NCBI RefSeq assembly: GCF_020509005.1
Contig: NC_063020.1
Location: 3,720,001-3,784,000, forward strand
Origin: Fulvia fulva
Lineage: Eukaryota > Ascomycota > Dothideomycetes > Mycosphaerellales > Mycosphaerellaceae
DNA length: 64,000 bases
Direction of reading: 5' to 3'
Shown: positions 43,471-55,589 of the stretch, piece by piece
Position numbering within the stretch: the first letter of the stretch is position 1
How the letters are laid out: every line of letters begins with the position of its first letter
Notes under the pieces: generated by a model
Told to the model about the DNA's origin: nothing
The model's database searches: none
The model's input: the letters and a program-made list of their open reading frames with translations, nothing else
Made by a program: the position numbers and the translations under genes

Positions 43471-45530
43471 TAACTTTATAAATAGCGAACGGCGGTATAC
43501 TACCGCTACCTAAGCCTAAGGGCAAAAGTAAGTAGCGTATATCTCTTTTCCCCGACCTCTCCTCTTTCCCTTAGAGTTAGATATAGGACAATAACCGGCG
43601 GGTTATAGTAGACACCGGTGTCGCGCTATAACAAGAGATTAATAAAGCTTACTAGAAGGCCTTCGAGCGAGAAGAAGGTAGTAAGATTGACTTTATAGAA
43701 CTGTTCGAGTTCAAGCTCGAAGAGAACCTAGGCGGCGACCTAGACGAGGTGTATCTATTACTCGACGAGGCAGAACATATTCTCGCATCCAAATACTAGA
43801 ATATTACCCTAGATAACCTTACGGCCCTTACATCCTAACACCCGAAGACTACCTACGACTTCGTACTATAAGTAGTTAATACGGCAATTAATAAGGGTAG
43901 ATAACTCGATATAATAGAGCGAGCTAACGACCTCTAGAACACCTAGTATACTACGCTATACACCGAATACGACCGTATCTATAAGATGCTACGAAGTGAA
44001 GAGCTTGTTATATAGAAAATAGTAGCAGATCTTAAGAGTAAGAAGGATTACGACCTAGCTAAGTTATAAGAGCTAGAGAAGAAATATAAGGAAGCTAATA
44101 ACCTATATAAGCAGTTTAGCGAGATCTACGAGAAGGAGAAGAAGAAGGCATAAGATGCTAAGGTGAAGAACTAGGCCCTATAATAAGAAGTCGATGACCT
44201 AAAGGCTCGGCTTAAGGTAGGAGACACTATATAGAACGGAGGTAGGGGCCGCTTAGGCCGCCGACCCTCTCGTTCCCGCCTACGCGAGACCTTACTCGAG
44301 CAGCTATTACGTAGGTATCGCGAAGCTACTAGTAGAGGTAGCGGTAGCGGTGGTAGTAATGACGATAGAGACGACTATAACCGTAGTAATAATAGCCGAG
44401 GACGTAATAACGACCGTCCGCGACTAGGACCTAATAATAGTCGTAACTCGAGAATACGTAATACCCGTACCTAGACACTACTAGTTGACCTTCTAGAACG
44501 TCTCTTTACTATTAACCATACTATTACTTGCGGCATAGAGATCGGTAAGGGTGTACCTAACCCTAAGCACTTTAAGAACAATAATGACCCTAATTTTAAC
44601 AGCTAGTACAGTAGTATTCTCCTAAAGCTAACTATAGTAACCTTCTGTACTAAGGTAGATAGTCTACGCTTCGTATATAGGTAGACGTAAGGTGATTCTT
44701 AGCGAAGCATTAAGCCGAGGATCCCTATGCCTAGACAGTAGTCCTTTAACGAGTTTAAGACTAGAGAAGAGTTGTTAGATTAGATAACACGCTAATATAG
44801 TATATATAATAAAGGAACTAAGGCTATAGTTAACATTACTACCTATAAGTAAGAACAAGGCGAAACCTTTATAGCCTTCTATACCCGCTACTCGAAGTTA
44901 CGCGCCTAGATATTATAGACCGATAAGACCGAGCTTATACTATTCCGTAACCGACTAAACCGTAAGTACTTTATTAAGACCTTCGGCGACCGCGAAGTCG
45001 ACCGCCGCCTAGATAGTATATAAGACGTTATCGAGGAGTATACCGTACTAGACGAGAGCTTCTACGAGACAGATCGACTATACCCGTAGAAGGAGCGCCC
45101 CCGTAGTAATAGTAACTCGAACGGTAATAGCGGCTAGAATAACTAGAATAACGGTAACGTAGTTACTAGTACCGCTACCGGTATAGTAGGTGCCTTAGTA
45201 TAGCGCCTACTATAGTACGCTAGTACTAAGAAGAAGGAGGATCTGCCGATATATCTATAGAACCTACCTACGCTTAACCGTAAGTAGCGCAAAGACCTTA
45301 AGAAGTAGGGTAAGTACTACCGCTACCGTATAGGTTCTTACGTATCGACTAACCCTAAATGCCTAATATATAGGTACGATAGCGACTATCGCCTACCGCG
45401 TCTACGTAATACTACGCCGAATCCGAACGCGAACCTTAGTTCCCTAGCCGCCGATCCGTAGTAGGGAAATAGTACGACCGCTGCCTAAGCGTAGTAGATA
45501 GCGGTCACCCGAACTTCCTAGGATAGAAAG
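43470..45530 (+). pseudogene. Gypsy-2c gag
   Basis: A long gag with RIP-type stops. An N-terminal part contains ELFEFKLEENLGGDLDE. A Lys/Glu-rich coiled coil follows (about 44040-44215, ELEKKYKEANNLYKQF). Then come a basic Arg/Gly/Ser/Asn-rich stretch (about 44240-44480) and a retrotransposon gag core (about 44540-45010, PNPKHFKNNNDPNF and FIAFYTRYSKLRA). A cysteine-rich tail (about 45310-45400) has most Cys codons changed to Tyr. The coiled coil suggests particle assembly. It is non-functional. Confidence 0.83.
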
Positions 45531-46738
45531 AGCATAAGATTAAGAGACACGGAATACAAGAGACGGTAATAGACTATAGTAAGGAGCTTAAGATATCGGT
45601 ATACGTACTAGATAAACAATAGCTAGCTATATACCCTTATATATTGTTACCCGTAATAATATAATATAGAAAGGCTCGAGGCCTTATAGATTCTACTTCT
45701 ACCTCTCTCTTTCTTAACTAGAAATTTATCCGCAAATACACAATACCCCTAATCCCTTTGACGTAAAGCCGACGACTAATACTAGGAGATAGAACGGCTA
45801 CTATACGGCAGATTATATACGCGGCCCTTATAGACGTAGTTATTAGCGATTATTACGAGCAAATGTTATACTACGTCACCGACCTCGAATATAACATCGT
45901 CTTTAGCCTACCGTAGCTTATAGCGTATAACCTAAACATCTTCTAGGAGACAGGCGAGGTGGCATTTAGATCGGATTACTGCTTTAGTTACTATCTATAG
46001 AATAAGATATCGACAATAGTATAATCCCTAAACTATCGCGAGAAGAAGAAGTAGGCACTAGTACAGTACGGACTAGAGCCCTTTACTAGAGAAGTAGCGA
46101 GCTTTATAGTAGGAGGGGCGGAGCTAAACGTCTCATTATATAACCTAGAAGATATAGACGATGAAGAAGTGGACTACTAGGGCGTTTCTTAACGCGCGTA
46201 GGGAATGTACGCGTACCGGCCTAGGGCTAAGTACTTCTATATTATGCCTACTAGGCGTAAGAGCGACGACGGAGAGCTTAAGCTAAGTGTAATAGCTACT
46301 AATGATCTAGACCAATTCTTGAATAAGCAGTTCAATTACAACCCGAAGGAGAAGTTACCGCCGATATACTACAATATTACGGACGCTTTCTTAGCTAAGG
46401 ATTATAAAGGACTCCTACCTTACCGACTAGGCGTAGATCATAAGATTCATATTAAGCCTAATAGTCTATAAGAGCCACTATACCGCAAGCCCTACGGCCT
46501 AGCTAAGAAGGAGAACGAGGTAGTCAAGAAATGGCTAGACGAGTAAACATCTAAAGGGAAGGTACGGAAAGTAGGGCAAAAGACGAGCTAGTCTCCTATA
46601 CTAGTACTAGTGGTACGTAAGCCTAGAGGTAGGCTACGTGTTTGTATCGACTATAGAGGATTAAATACGATCACTATCAAGAACCGGTATCCGATTCCCT
46701 TAATATAAGAGACGCTTAACCGTATATACGGTAAGAAG
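45530..46738 (+). pseudogene. Gypsy-2c pol, part 1 (protease and RT N-terminus)
   Basis: The protease region has GLIDSTSTSLFLN, with D-S-T at 45689-45697 where Gypsy-2a has D-S-A. An open piece of 88 codons (46205-46471) leads into the RT N-terminus. This is followed by [19 protein letters not shown] and NRYPIPLI, the classic gypsy RT start. Copia-C interrupts it within the codons for GKKYFIKLD. The target-site duplication AGAAG lies at 46734-46738 and 52276-52280. Confidence 0.88.
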
Positions 46739-46972
46739 TGTGAAACAGGTACGAGTTGCGCAGCAGTGGAAGACGGCAGATCACACCAAAGACGAAGAAG
46801 GACCCAATAGGATAGCGTGTATCTATATACAGTATCGCCGGTGTTGGTGTAGGTAGATGCTAGGTGTCCGGATGTTTGCCAGCCTATAGGCTGGCAAACC
46901 CTAGTCACGTGATCTAATCACATGACACACCCACACCTACATGCTTGTCCTGCGGCCTGTATGTTCTCAACA
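46739..46972 (-). repeat. Copia-C 3' LTR
   Basis: 234 bp. It contains a perfect 26-bp palindrome at 46874-46899 and a second imperfect inverted repeat with CACGTG (46904-46926). Confidence 0.95.
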
Positions 46973-47007
46973 CTCCCACTCAGGCCACATGGTCTCCTAC
47001 AATCCCT

Positions 47008-50000
47008 TTACGCAAGCTGGAGCTGCCTTACAAAGTTTTGGAACTGCTGGCCATTGAGGGGCTTTGTTAACCCATCAGCAGCCATGTCCTTTGTATGGCA
47101 GTAGTCCACTGCAATCTTCTTCTGCCACCAGAGATGTCTGACATAGTTATATGCAACATCAATATGCTTTGACCTTTCATGCACATGGGCATCTTTGACA
47201 AGTGTCAAAGCGGCTTGGTTGTCACCCATGAGCTTGACTGGCCTTAGCTCGTCAACAGTGCCCTTGCTTGCCCTTACACTCGGCTGGAAAGAGCTCTTTC
47301 CCACCAGTTCTGGGCACCCCATTTCCCTGAGGACAGCAGCAAGAAATTGCGACTGCTTTGCGGCTGCGTTCATAGCCATGAACTCAGCTTCCATTGTTGA
47401 TGTTGCAACAGACTTCTGCTTCCTACTCATCCAGGACACAGGTGATCCACAAAGGAACCACACGTATCCCAGAATTGAGACTCTATCCACTTTGTCCATA
47501 GCGTAGTCAGAGTCCGAGTATCCCTGGAGATTGCCCCCTCCCTTTCTATACATAAGACCTAGGTCTGGGTACGACCGCAGGTATCGGGAGAGCTTCTTCA
47601 AAGCCTTCATATGCTGCTGCGAGGGATCAGCAACAAATGAGCTAATTCTTCCAAGGGGGAATGCTAAGTCTGGCCTTGTCATTGTCATTGGCCACATCCA
47701 GGTACCATTGTGGCTCTGGTAATCCTGTTTGTTGCACCTCTCATCCATAGGTGCCGTAGGCACTAAATGCTCGTAGCTCTCCATAGGTGAGTGGGTTGGC
47801 GTAGCCTTCTCTCTAGCCATGTTCATCTTGGCTAAGTTAGCGTGGACATAGTGTCCTTGATCAAGCTTCAAAGTGCCTTGGGACCTGTCTCTTGTAATCC
47901 TCATTCCAAGGATCTTCGTAGGTTCACCAAGATCTTTAATCTTAAACACTTTTCCAAGCTCAGCCTTAAACCACTGAACATCTGACAGCTTCGGAGCTGC
48001 AATGGGTATGTCATCCACATGGGTAAGGACCATAAGGTCTCTATCCGTATGGATAAGTAGGCATGGATCTACCTGGGACTGGGTAAATCCAATCTTCTCT
48101 AGCTTCGCAACACAGAGCTTGTTCCAGTCTCTAGCTGCTTGCTTAAGCCCATAAAGGCTTCGTAGGACCTTGAACACCATGTTTGGAGGTGCTTCAACTC
48201 CTAGGGGTGGGATCATATAGATGTCTTCAAGAAGGCTGCTTTGGGTAAAAGCATTATTCACATCCACTAGGTGCATCTCGAGATCTCTCTCACATACTAC
48301 TGCCATGAATACTCGGAGAGTATCATGTCTAACAGTAGGTGCAAAGGTCTCTTCGAAGTCAACCCCATATTTCTGTGAAAACCCTCTTGCAACTAGTCTT
48401 GCCTTGAACTTCTCAATGGCTCCACTAATCATTCTTTTCACATCAAAGACCCACCTAGAAGTAATTAGATTCGCACCCTTTGGCGGTACAACTGCTTCCC
48501 AGGTGTTGTTGCTTGCTAAGGCAATAAGTTCGTTCTCGATTGCCTCTCTCTACATATGTCCCCATTCGGGGTCTCCTACGGCTGCCTTATAGGACTTTGG
48601 GATTGGCACTTCCTGCTGATAGGCTATGGCCTGCCCAACAGCAGCAAATGCATGTTCTTCCACGTCGTTCAGAATCTCCTCTACCCAGCTCATTGTAGGG
48701 TCTAGATGGAACATCTGGGCGATAAGAGCCTTATGGTGTTTAGCCTCATGCTCTTCAGAGTTATCATCTCCGTCCCCCCTTGACCTCTTGTTGCCTGCAA
48801 CCTGAGGTGGCGCTGGGTGTTCGGATGGGTCGAACTGAACGACATCTTCTTTTTCTTTCATTGGAGTACCCTGATCTCCAAACTTCTGGTATTCCCCAAT
48901 GTCCTTTGGGGGAGGGGGAAGTTGCACAAACAGCGGTTGCTGTGGTGTTGATGACTTGGGTAGGTTCTGTATAGATCCACCGTTATCGGCCTTCGACAGT
49001 GTTGAAACCGCCTCAATATTTTCTCCTGGCCTTCGTAACGGTGTCTCTGATAATCCCCTATCGGAAAATTTCGCCCCAAAGGGCTTCCTCCCAACAGGAT
49101 TGCGCTGTGGCGCTCGACTCGGCTGGTTAGTGAAGGTGATACCAAGATCCATATCTCCCCCCTTCTCATTCTCAAACCAGTCGACGTGACTATGCGCTTT
49201 TACTGCTTTCATGTCGGGATCCCAGAACAGCCATTGTTTTGTGGTGTTTTCTGAGTAGCCCACAAACACGGCTTCTTTTCCTCGGTTCATCAACTTGTCT
49301 CTCCTCAAGCCTTGAGGTTGGGCTCTTGGGTCTACATAGACCACAGCTTTGCATCCCCAGACGCGGAAATGGTCGACTGACGGTACTTGGCCAGTAAAGG
49401 CTTCTTCTGGTGAAAGAGCAATACCATCAATGATCGGACCATTAGGCAGTCTGTTTCTGATCACAGTCTGTGCTTGCAAAGCTTCTGGCCAGAACTCAAC
49501 TGGCATGCCAGAGTCTTCAAGCATAGCCCGGACTGTGTTCTCAGAGGCTTGAATTGACCTTTCCACAGGTCCATTTTGAAGAGAGTTGTAGGCATCAGTT
49601 GTGTCCATCTGAGTGCCAAACTCCTTCTCCCACTCTTTTAGCAAGGCGAGAATTTCCTTTGCACCATCACTGCGGATCGCAGACAGAAAGCACCTTGACT
49701 GCCGTTCTGCCTGGACCTTCCAATCCCGTAGGGCTGCAGGAGCGTCGCTCCTGGCCTTCAAAGGGATTACCCACTTCTTCCTAGAGAAGTTGTCTACAAT
49801 CTCAAGCCAATATTTGTATCCTAGCCTAGAGACTGCGCCCTGAAAAGGCCCACAGATGTCAATGGAGATGAGGGCCAGCCTCTCCCCTTTCCTCTCTGTG
49901 GCAGGTCCTTTGAACTTCCTCATGTTTGCAAGGGAGCAGACCTTGCAATTCTGGTGTTCAGAAGGAACAGGAATGGGATCTTTCTTGTCAGTGACTCTAT

Positions 50001-51534
50001 GCAGGTTTCTTAGCAGTCCCTTGCCAAGGTGTGCACATCTTCTATGCCATAGCTCCCACTGATCTTCGGACTCAGTGTTAGCCATAGCGGTACCGTCACG
50101 TTCTTGAGAGAGTATGCCAGCATGCTGTGGCTCAAGAATTTCCGAGATCGAGTGGATAAACGGTACTCCTCCTCGAAGTTTGGTCTGGACAACGGGTTTA
50201 CCAGACAAGGATTTTAGGGTGAAACTGGGTGGTTGGACAGCAAACTGTTGGCTGAACTGATTCCACGAAACAAGACTAACTCCAAGGCCAGGAACAAACA
50301 GGACATTTTCTAAGACAATTTGCTTTCCAGAAGGACTACCCATTACTGCACTTCCCATATGTGTAGCTTGTAGATAGCCACCCCCAACCTTGATCCACTT
50401 CCTCTTTTGAAGAGGCTTCAGTGTCCTGAATAGTGAATCTTGGTCAGTCATATGTGATGATGCACAAGAGTCAAGCAACCACTCGGACGAGGGGTACTTG
50501 CCTTTGGCTTCCACAGTGGAATGGGCAACCTCATCAACATCATCATCTTCTGATGGTATCTCAGGGTCTGATGCGTCTTCCTGGGTCGCATGGGCCCTTG
50601 CAGGCTTACTAGAGGAGGCCTTTGGCTTGCGGCTCTCCTTCATCTGCTTTGTAAGGTCCGTCATCACCTTGAGGACATCACGAAGGTTTGGTGATGATGA
50701 CCTCCTACGAGGTGGTGACGGTTGTCTCTTAGCAGGGTAGGTAACCCTAGCTAGTTTGTCCTTGTTCCTAACAGCCTGCTGAGCTGCAGAAAGGTGTGGG
50801 CACTTGCTCATAAAATGGTCACCACCGCAGAGATGGCACGTGAGCTTGCCCTGGAAACCCTTCTTAGCGAACATGGCTGTCCCTTGATGAATCATTGATT
50901 CTTGCTTCTCCCCAAGAATTGCAAGAATGTCTTGTGGTGAGAGATTCACCTGGGCATCAATTGCATCGCGAATTGAGCCAAATGAGTCTGGCAGAGCTGC
51001 TAAGAGTTGCTGGATCTTTCTGTCCTCATTCTTGATGTCTTGGAACTGAGGCGAGATTGAAACAGCCCTCCTTGCAATTGAGCTAAGCTCCTGCCAGGCG
51101 TCATCTATAGACTGGTCTTCTGTCATCACGAAATTGGTGTATTGCTGAAGCAAACTTCTTCCAGTAGCGAGAAGTCTTCTCTTATATTTAGCTTCAGCCC
51201 ATTCCCACAACTCCTTCGCATGCCGGATCTCGTATGTCATCTCTTGGTCATCTGTCGACAGACAGATGTACATCTTATACAGGGCCGTTACATTGTGCCG
51301 TCTGTACGATGCCTTCCTTATCGCTTGATCCAAAGGAAGGGATGACTCCGATGATGCAGAGGGTGTCGCTATAGATGGGGTTGCAGCGGGAATGTCCGTG
51401 ATGATGTCTTCGAGGACCCAGTCAACCTGCTTTGATACCAGGTGTATTCTCATCAGCTTGAACCATGTTTCGTGGTTCTCTCTTGTCAGAAGAGGTGCTG
51501 CTCTCTTTCTTATGAACCCAGTCTCGTTCTCCAT
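47008..51534 (-). pseudogene. Copia-C gag-pol polyprotein, single in-frame stop
   Basis: The frame starts at the ATG at 51532-51534 (MENETGFIRKRAAPLL). A longer upstream frame to 51708 exists, but the shorter start aligns with Copia-A. It ends at 47008. The only interruption is TAG at 48550-48552, where Copia-A has TGG (Trp in WGHLWKEAI), so one TpG to TpA change. Domains: gag zinc knuckle C-X2-C-X3-H-X4-C (about 50798-50836), protease D-S-C (50464-50472), integrase with WHRRCAH and VRSDGAKE-type motifs (about 49400-50100), linker LFVQLPPPPKDIGEYQK, RT with H-V-D-D (48010-48021), and RNase H to the end. Upstream of the stop, 995 codons make gag, protease and integrase. The rest would need readthrough. 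Confidence 0.94.
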
Positions 51535-52027
51535 TTTTTGTAAGTTGAGGGACAGGTTGGCTGCCCTCAGGTAAAAGGATGTATTCGGTCGTACGCGATC
51601 GGATCGAAATGGGATAAACCGAACGCGAGGTTGATAGCGGAGAGGATGGCTATCCGCCGGGAAGAGGAGGAAAGTCGGTCGGTAAGGATCGTGTTGGTGC
51701 TGAGACACTGTAGCGTAACTCTCTCAGCAGAGGGGGTTTCTGAGACACTGCGGCTCTCTCAGATGGAACAGTTAGTCGATGCGAACGCGATGTCCGGAGA
51801 GCGACTCTTCTCAGTAAGCTCGCCCACTTGTCTGAGGTATTGGCACAGGCTCCCTGACTCGGAGTCTGACAGTGCCTCACTAGGCTCTTTCACGTCTTAT
51901 ATGCACCTACAGCGCGGCTGTAGCTTCCTGTGCAATGCGGGTGCGGCCTCCAGTCTGCCTTCCTTTTGTTCTGAAGAGGAATAACTCCAATACGACTCTG
52001 TCGAGGGTGAAACACCGAGTTGCTAAC

Positions 52028-52041
52028 TCGGGCTCATAACC
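52028..52041 (-). other. Copia-C primer-binding site
   Basis: TCGGGCTCATAACC on the plus strand, adjacent to the 5' LTR. Like Copia-A, it is complementary in the element RNA to the anticodon arm of initiator tRNA-Met. Confidence 0.78.
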
Positions 52042-52275
52042 TGTTAAACAGGTACGAGTTGCGCAGCAGTGGAAGACGGCGGATCACACCAAAGACGAAG
52101 AAGGACCCAATAGGATAGCGTGTATCTATATACAGTATCGCCGGTGTTGGTGTAGGTAGATGCTAGGTGTCCGGATGTTTGCCAGCCTATAGGCTGGCAA
52201 ACCCTAGTCACGTGATCTAATCACATGACACACCCACACCTACATGCTTGTCCTGCGGCCTGTATGTTCTCAACA
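52042..52275 (-). repeat. Copia-C 5' LTR
   Basis: 234 bp, beginning TGTTGAGAAC and ending CCTGTTTAACA on the minus strand. The perfect 26-bp palindrome lies at 52177-52202. Confidence 0.95.
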
Positions 52276-54338
52276 AGAAGTACTTTATAAAGCTAGACAT
52301 TATAGCAGCCTTTAATAAGTTACGGATAGCTAAAGGGCACGAGTAGTCAACGGCGTTTACGACACGATACGGCATCTACGAGTGTCTAGTGCTGCCATTC
52401 GGCTTATATAACGGACTAGTATCGTTCTAATTATATATTAACAAGGTCTTATAAGAACACCTAGACGACTTTGTGTCGGCCTACCTAGATAACGTACTTA
52501 TCTTTAGTAACACCTTAGAGGAGCACATTGAACACGTACGGAAGGTTCTTACTAAGCTACGCGATATAGGACTTATAGTAGACATCGACAAAAGCAAATT
52601 CTACTAATAGAAGGTGAGGTATCTTAGGCTAATTATAACCCCTAACGGCATCGAGATAGACCCCGAGAAACTCGAATGTATTTAGACATAGGAAGCTCCT
52701 AAGAACCTAAAGGATGTCTAGGCCTTCCTTAGATTTGCTAACTTCTATAGGCGGTTTATCGAAGCATTTTCGCGTATAGCTACTCCTCTTACAAACCTGA
52801 CTAAGTCGGACGGACTAAGCAATTATAAGAACAGAAGGATTCAATAGTCACTAGATTGCTAACGAGCCTTTAACAATTTGAAAGCTACGTTTAGTAAAGC
52901 CGGTATACTCGCACATTATATACTAGGTAGGGAAACGGTAGTAGAGATAGATTCTTTAGATTTTATAAACGCCGGCGTGCTTTCGTAGTATAACGAGAAG
53001 GGTATGCTATATTCTATAGCCTTCTACTCGAAGAAGTTGAGTCTATAGGAGTGCAATTATGAAATCTATAATAAGGAACTATTAGCTATTATTAAGGCTT
53101 TTGAGGAATAGAGACTCGAGCTCGCCTACGAAGTAGATAATAAGGACTTATAGCTAGTCAAGATTTATACCGACTATAAGAACCTAGAATACTTTATAAA
53201 GACAAAGTAGCTGAATCGGCGATAAGCGCGTTAGGCTAAGTTCTTATTATAGTTCAACTTCAAGATAATATACCGTCTAGGACTTCAAGGTACAAAGCTA
53301 GACAGCCTAACGAGACGTAGCTAGGACCTTCCGTAGGGGGTAAACGACCCTCGGAACTAGTATTAGTATCAGACATTACTACCTCCTAAGCGATTCCTTA
53401 AGATTGCCTTACTATAGGCAATAGTAGAAGATACGCCGGAAGAAGAGGAACTAGTACAGCTAGACCCTAAAGCTAAAGAGTTTATGCCTATAGAACGAGA
53501 TACGCCTACTAAACAACCGGCGACGCGTAAAAGTTAACGGGAAGCCGAACTCGAGTATCGAATGTCGACGGCGTACGTAACCGATAACGAGCTTAAGACC
53601 GCGATTAAGGACCTATAGAAAGACCGTACTTCTACACTACTATAGAGAGCGAAGATTCACCTAGTATACTATAAAGTGGATAGCGACCTACTATATATTC
53701 GAAATCAATACGACGGCTAGAGCTTATAGGTACTAAATGACTAAGCCTTATAGACTAGGATAATTAAGATAAACTATAACGCTCTAGTAGTAGGCTATCT
53801 AGGACGAGCTCGTACTTATAGACTCGTAGTACGTAAATTCTACTAGCCTAGATTAGCGAGATCCGTACGTAGATACACCGCGAATTGCCGTACCTACCGT
53901 ATAACAAAATCTCTACACTCCTAGCCACTAGGATTATTATAGCCACTTCCTGTTCTAGATCGGCCTTAGAAACATATTATAGTCGACTTCGTTATCGGAC
54001 TCCTAGACAGCACTCTTAACGGTATAGTCTATAACAATATTATAACCGTTACTAATAGGCTTACTAAGGAAGTCGAGCTGATCCCTATTAGCGTAATAAT
54101 AGCATAGAATGCGGCAAGGCTTTTCCTTAAACATATGTTCTGTCGGCGCGAGTTTCCTAATACTATTATATTAGACCGTAGCAAGTAGTAGGTTGCTACC
54201 TTCTAGAAGAAACACTATAAGATGCTCCGTATAAATCGTAAGCTAAGTTCTTCGTATTACCTAGAAACTAATAGACAGTTAGAACGTACTAACTAGGCGA
54301 TAGAACAGTATCTTCGTATGTTTACTAATAAGGTATAG
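52276..54338 (+). pseudogene. Gypsy-2c pol, part 2 (RT, RNase H, integrase start)
   Basis: Continues part 1 directly ([21 protein letters not shown]). The RT dyad reads Y-L-D-N at 52482-52493, the second Asp lost by GATGAC to GATAAC. RNase H follows (FYSKKLS, YEIYNKELLAIIKAFEE, about 53020-53120). The integrase zinc region is at about 53780-53910 and the integrase core (VTNRLTKEVELIPI) at about 54050-54110. Stops are at expected Gln/Trp codons. The solo Gypsy-1 LTR interrupts it at 54338. Confidence 0.88.
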
Positions 54339-54858
54339 TGTCATGGTCTCCCCACAGAGTGTACAGAAGGTGGGGACAGAAGAGCCTCAGAGTGCTCAGA
54401 AGTCGTCAAGAAGTGACAGTCCAGCTTGGTGTGTGAGCGCCAAGAATCACATGCCCCGCAACATTCACTACGGGACCCAGCCCTCCAAATTCACCCCTCT
54501 ACCAAACCTTGACAGATTCACTTCGGCTCGTGACTGTGTGACTCACGGCACTCCCGCGAGCACCCGCGACTGCGCTGGACCCTGGAAGAAGCACGTGGAA
54601 GACTCGGAACGTAGGGCAGGTTGGAATAAGGTTTTGAGCAAAGCTGCTGAGCGCGGCTTCGCACGGGTTAGCCCTGTTGATGCGGGGACACGCACTCGCG
54701 AGGGTCGCGTATAAATATCTGGCCTTCCCCAGGCCTCTCTTGCTTTCTTCGTCTTTTGTTTTGTGTAGCAATCATACCATACCCTTTTGCATCTGCACTT
54801 CGCACCTGCATTCTCGCTTTCACCCTTGCATCTCACAGGCCAGGCTCTCGCCCTGACA
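54339..54858 (+). repeat. Solo Gypsy-1 LTR, unmutated
   Basis: 520 bp with TGTCATGG...CTGACA ends and target-site duplication TATAG (54334-54338 and 54859-54863). It retains CpA/TpG, unlike the other Gypsy-1 LTRs in the window. The 123-codon plus-strand frame (54343-54714) and the minus-strand frames inside recur or decay in the other LTRs, and I do not call them genes. One possible exception is given in the findings. Confidence 0.94.
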
Positions 54859-55060
54859 TATAGGATGACTAGGCAGAATGGCTATGCCTTGCTTAGTTCG
54901 CGATTAACAATTACCTATCCGAGACTACTAGTGTATCGCCGTTCTACGCTACCTTAGGCTATAACCCTAAGTTTATAGAGCGAGTTGACCTAAACGCTAG
55001 AAAGGAGGGAGGACTAACTACTCTCTAGCGACTAGATACGCGATTAGTAGAAACCTTTAT
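54859..55060 (+). pseudogene. Gypsy-2c integrase, part 3
   Basis: About 200 bases of integrase between the solo LTR and Gypsy-1a. Joined across the TATAG duplication it reads KV-stop-DD-stop-AEW, then ETTSVSPFYATLGYNP, the usual chromovirus integrase segment after the catalytic Glu. Confidence 0.85.
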
Positions 55061-55580
55061 TGTTATGGTCTCCCTACAGAGTGTACAGAAGGTGGGGACA
55101 GAAGAGCCTCAGAGCGCTTAGAAGTCGTCAAGAAGTGACAGTCCAGCTTAGTGTGTGAGCGCCAAGAATCACATGCCCCGTAACATTCACTACGGGACCT
55201 AGCCCTCCAAATTCACCCCTCTACTAAACCTTGACAGATTCACTTCGGCTCGTGACTATGTGACTTACGGCACTCCCGCGAGCACCCGCGACTACGCTAG
55301 ACCCTAGAAGAAGCACGTGGAAGACTCGGAACGTAGGGCAGGTTGGAATAAGGTTTTGAGCAAAGCTACTAAGCGCGGTTTCGCACGGGTTAGCCCTGTT
55401 GATACGGGGACACGCACTCGCGAGGGTCGCGTATAAATATCTGGCCTTCCCTAGGCCTCTCTTGCTTTCTTCGTCTTTTGTTTTGTGTAGCAATCATACC
55501 ATACCCTTTTGCATCTGTACTTCGCACCTACATTCTCGCTTTTACCCTTATATCTCATAGGCTAGGCTCTCGCCCTAACA
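55061..55580 (+). repeat. Gypsy-1a 5' LTR
   Basis: 520 bp, TGTTATGG...CTAACA, partly RIP-mutated compared with 54339-54858. Confidence 0.94.
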
Positions 55581-55589
55581 TCACAAAAG

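Larger units (their letters stand above)
46739..52275 (-). mobile_element. Copia-C, complete Ty1/copia element, one nonsense codon
   Basis: 5537 bp with 234-bp LTRs (46739-46972 and 52042-52275), target-site duplication AGAAG on both sides, primer-binding site, polypurine tract and a 1509-codon frame broken by a single stop. By eye the two LTRs differ at two positions. There is almost no RIP inside. It is related to Copia-A in protein, but the LTR is different except for the terminal bases. Confidence 0.96.

Noticed and set aside
46205..46471. 88-codon open frame as a separate small gene
   Set aside because: It is one open stretch of the Gypsy-2c pol frame between RIP stops, colinear with RT sequence on both sides.
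51535..51708. 58-codon N-terminal extension of the Copia-C polyprotein
   Set aside because: The first 58 codons have no counterpart in Copia-A. The Met at 51534 aligns with the gag start.
54499..54771. Minus-strand frame of about 90 codons starting MLHKTKDEESKRG, repeated at 7316, 55224 and 60984
   Set aside because: It lies wholly in the Gypsy-1 LTR and recurs only because the LTR recurs. It has no codon constraint visible and is broken by the 78-bp deletion in one copy.
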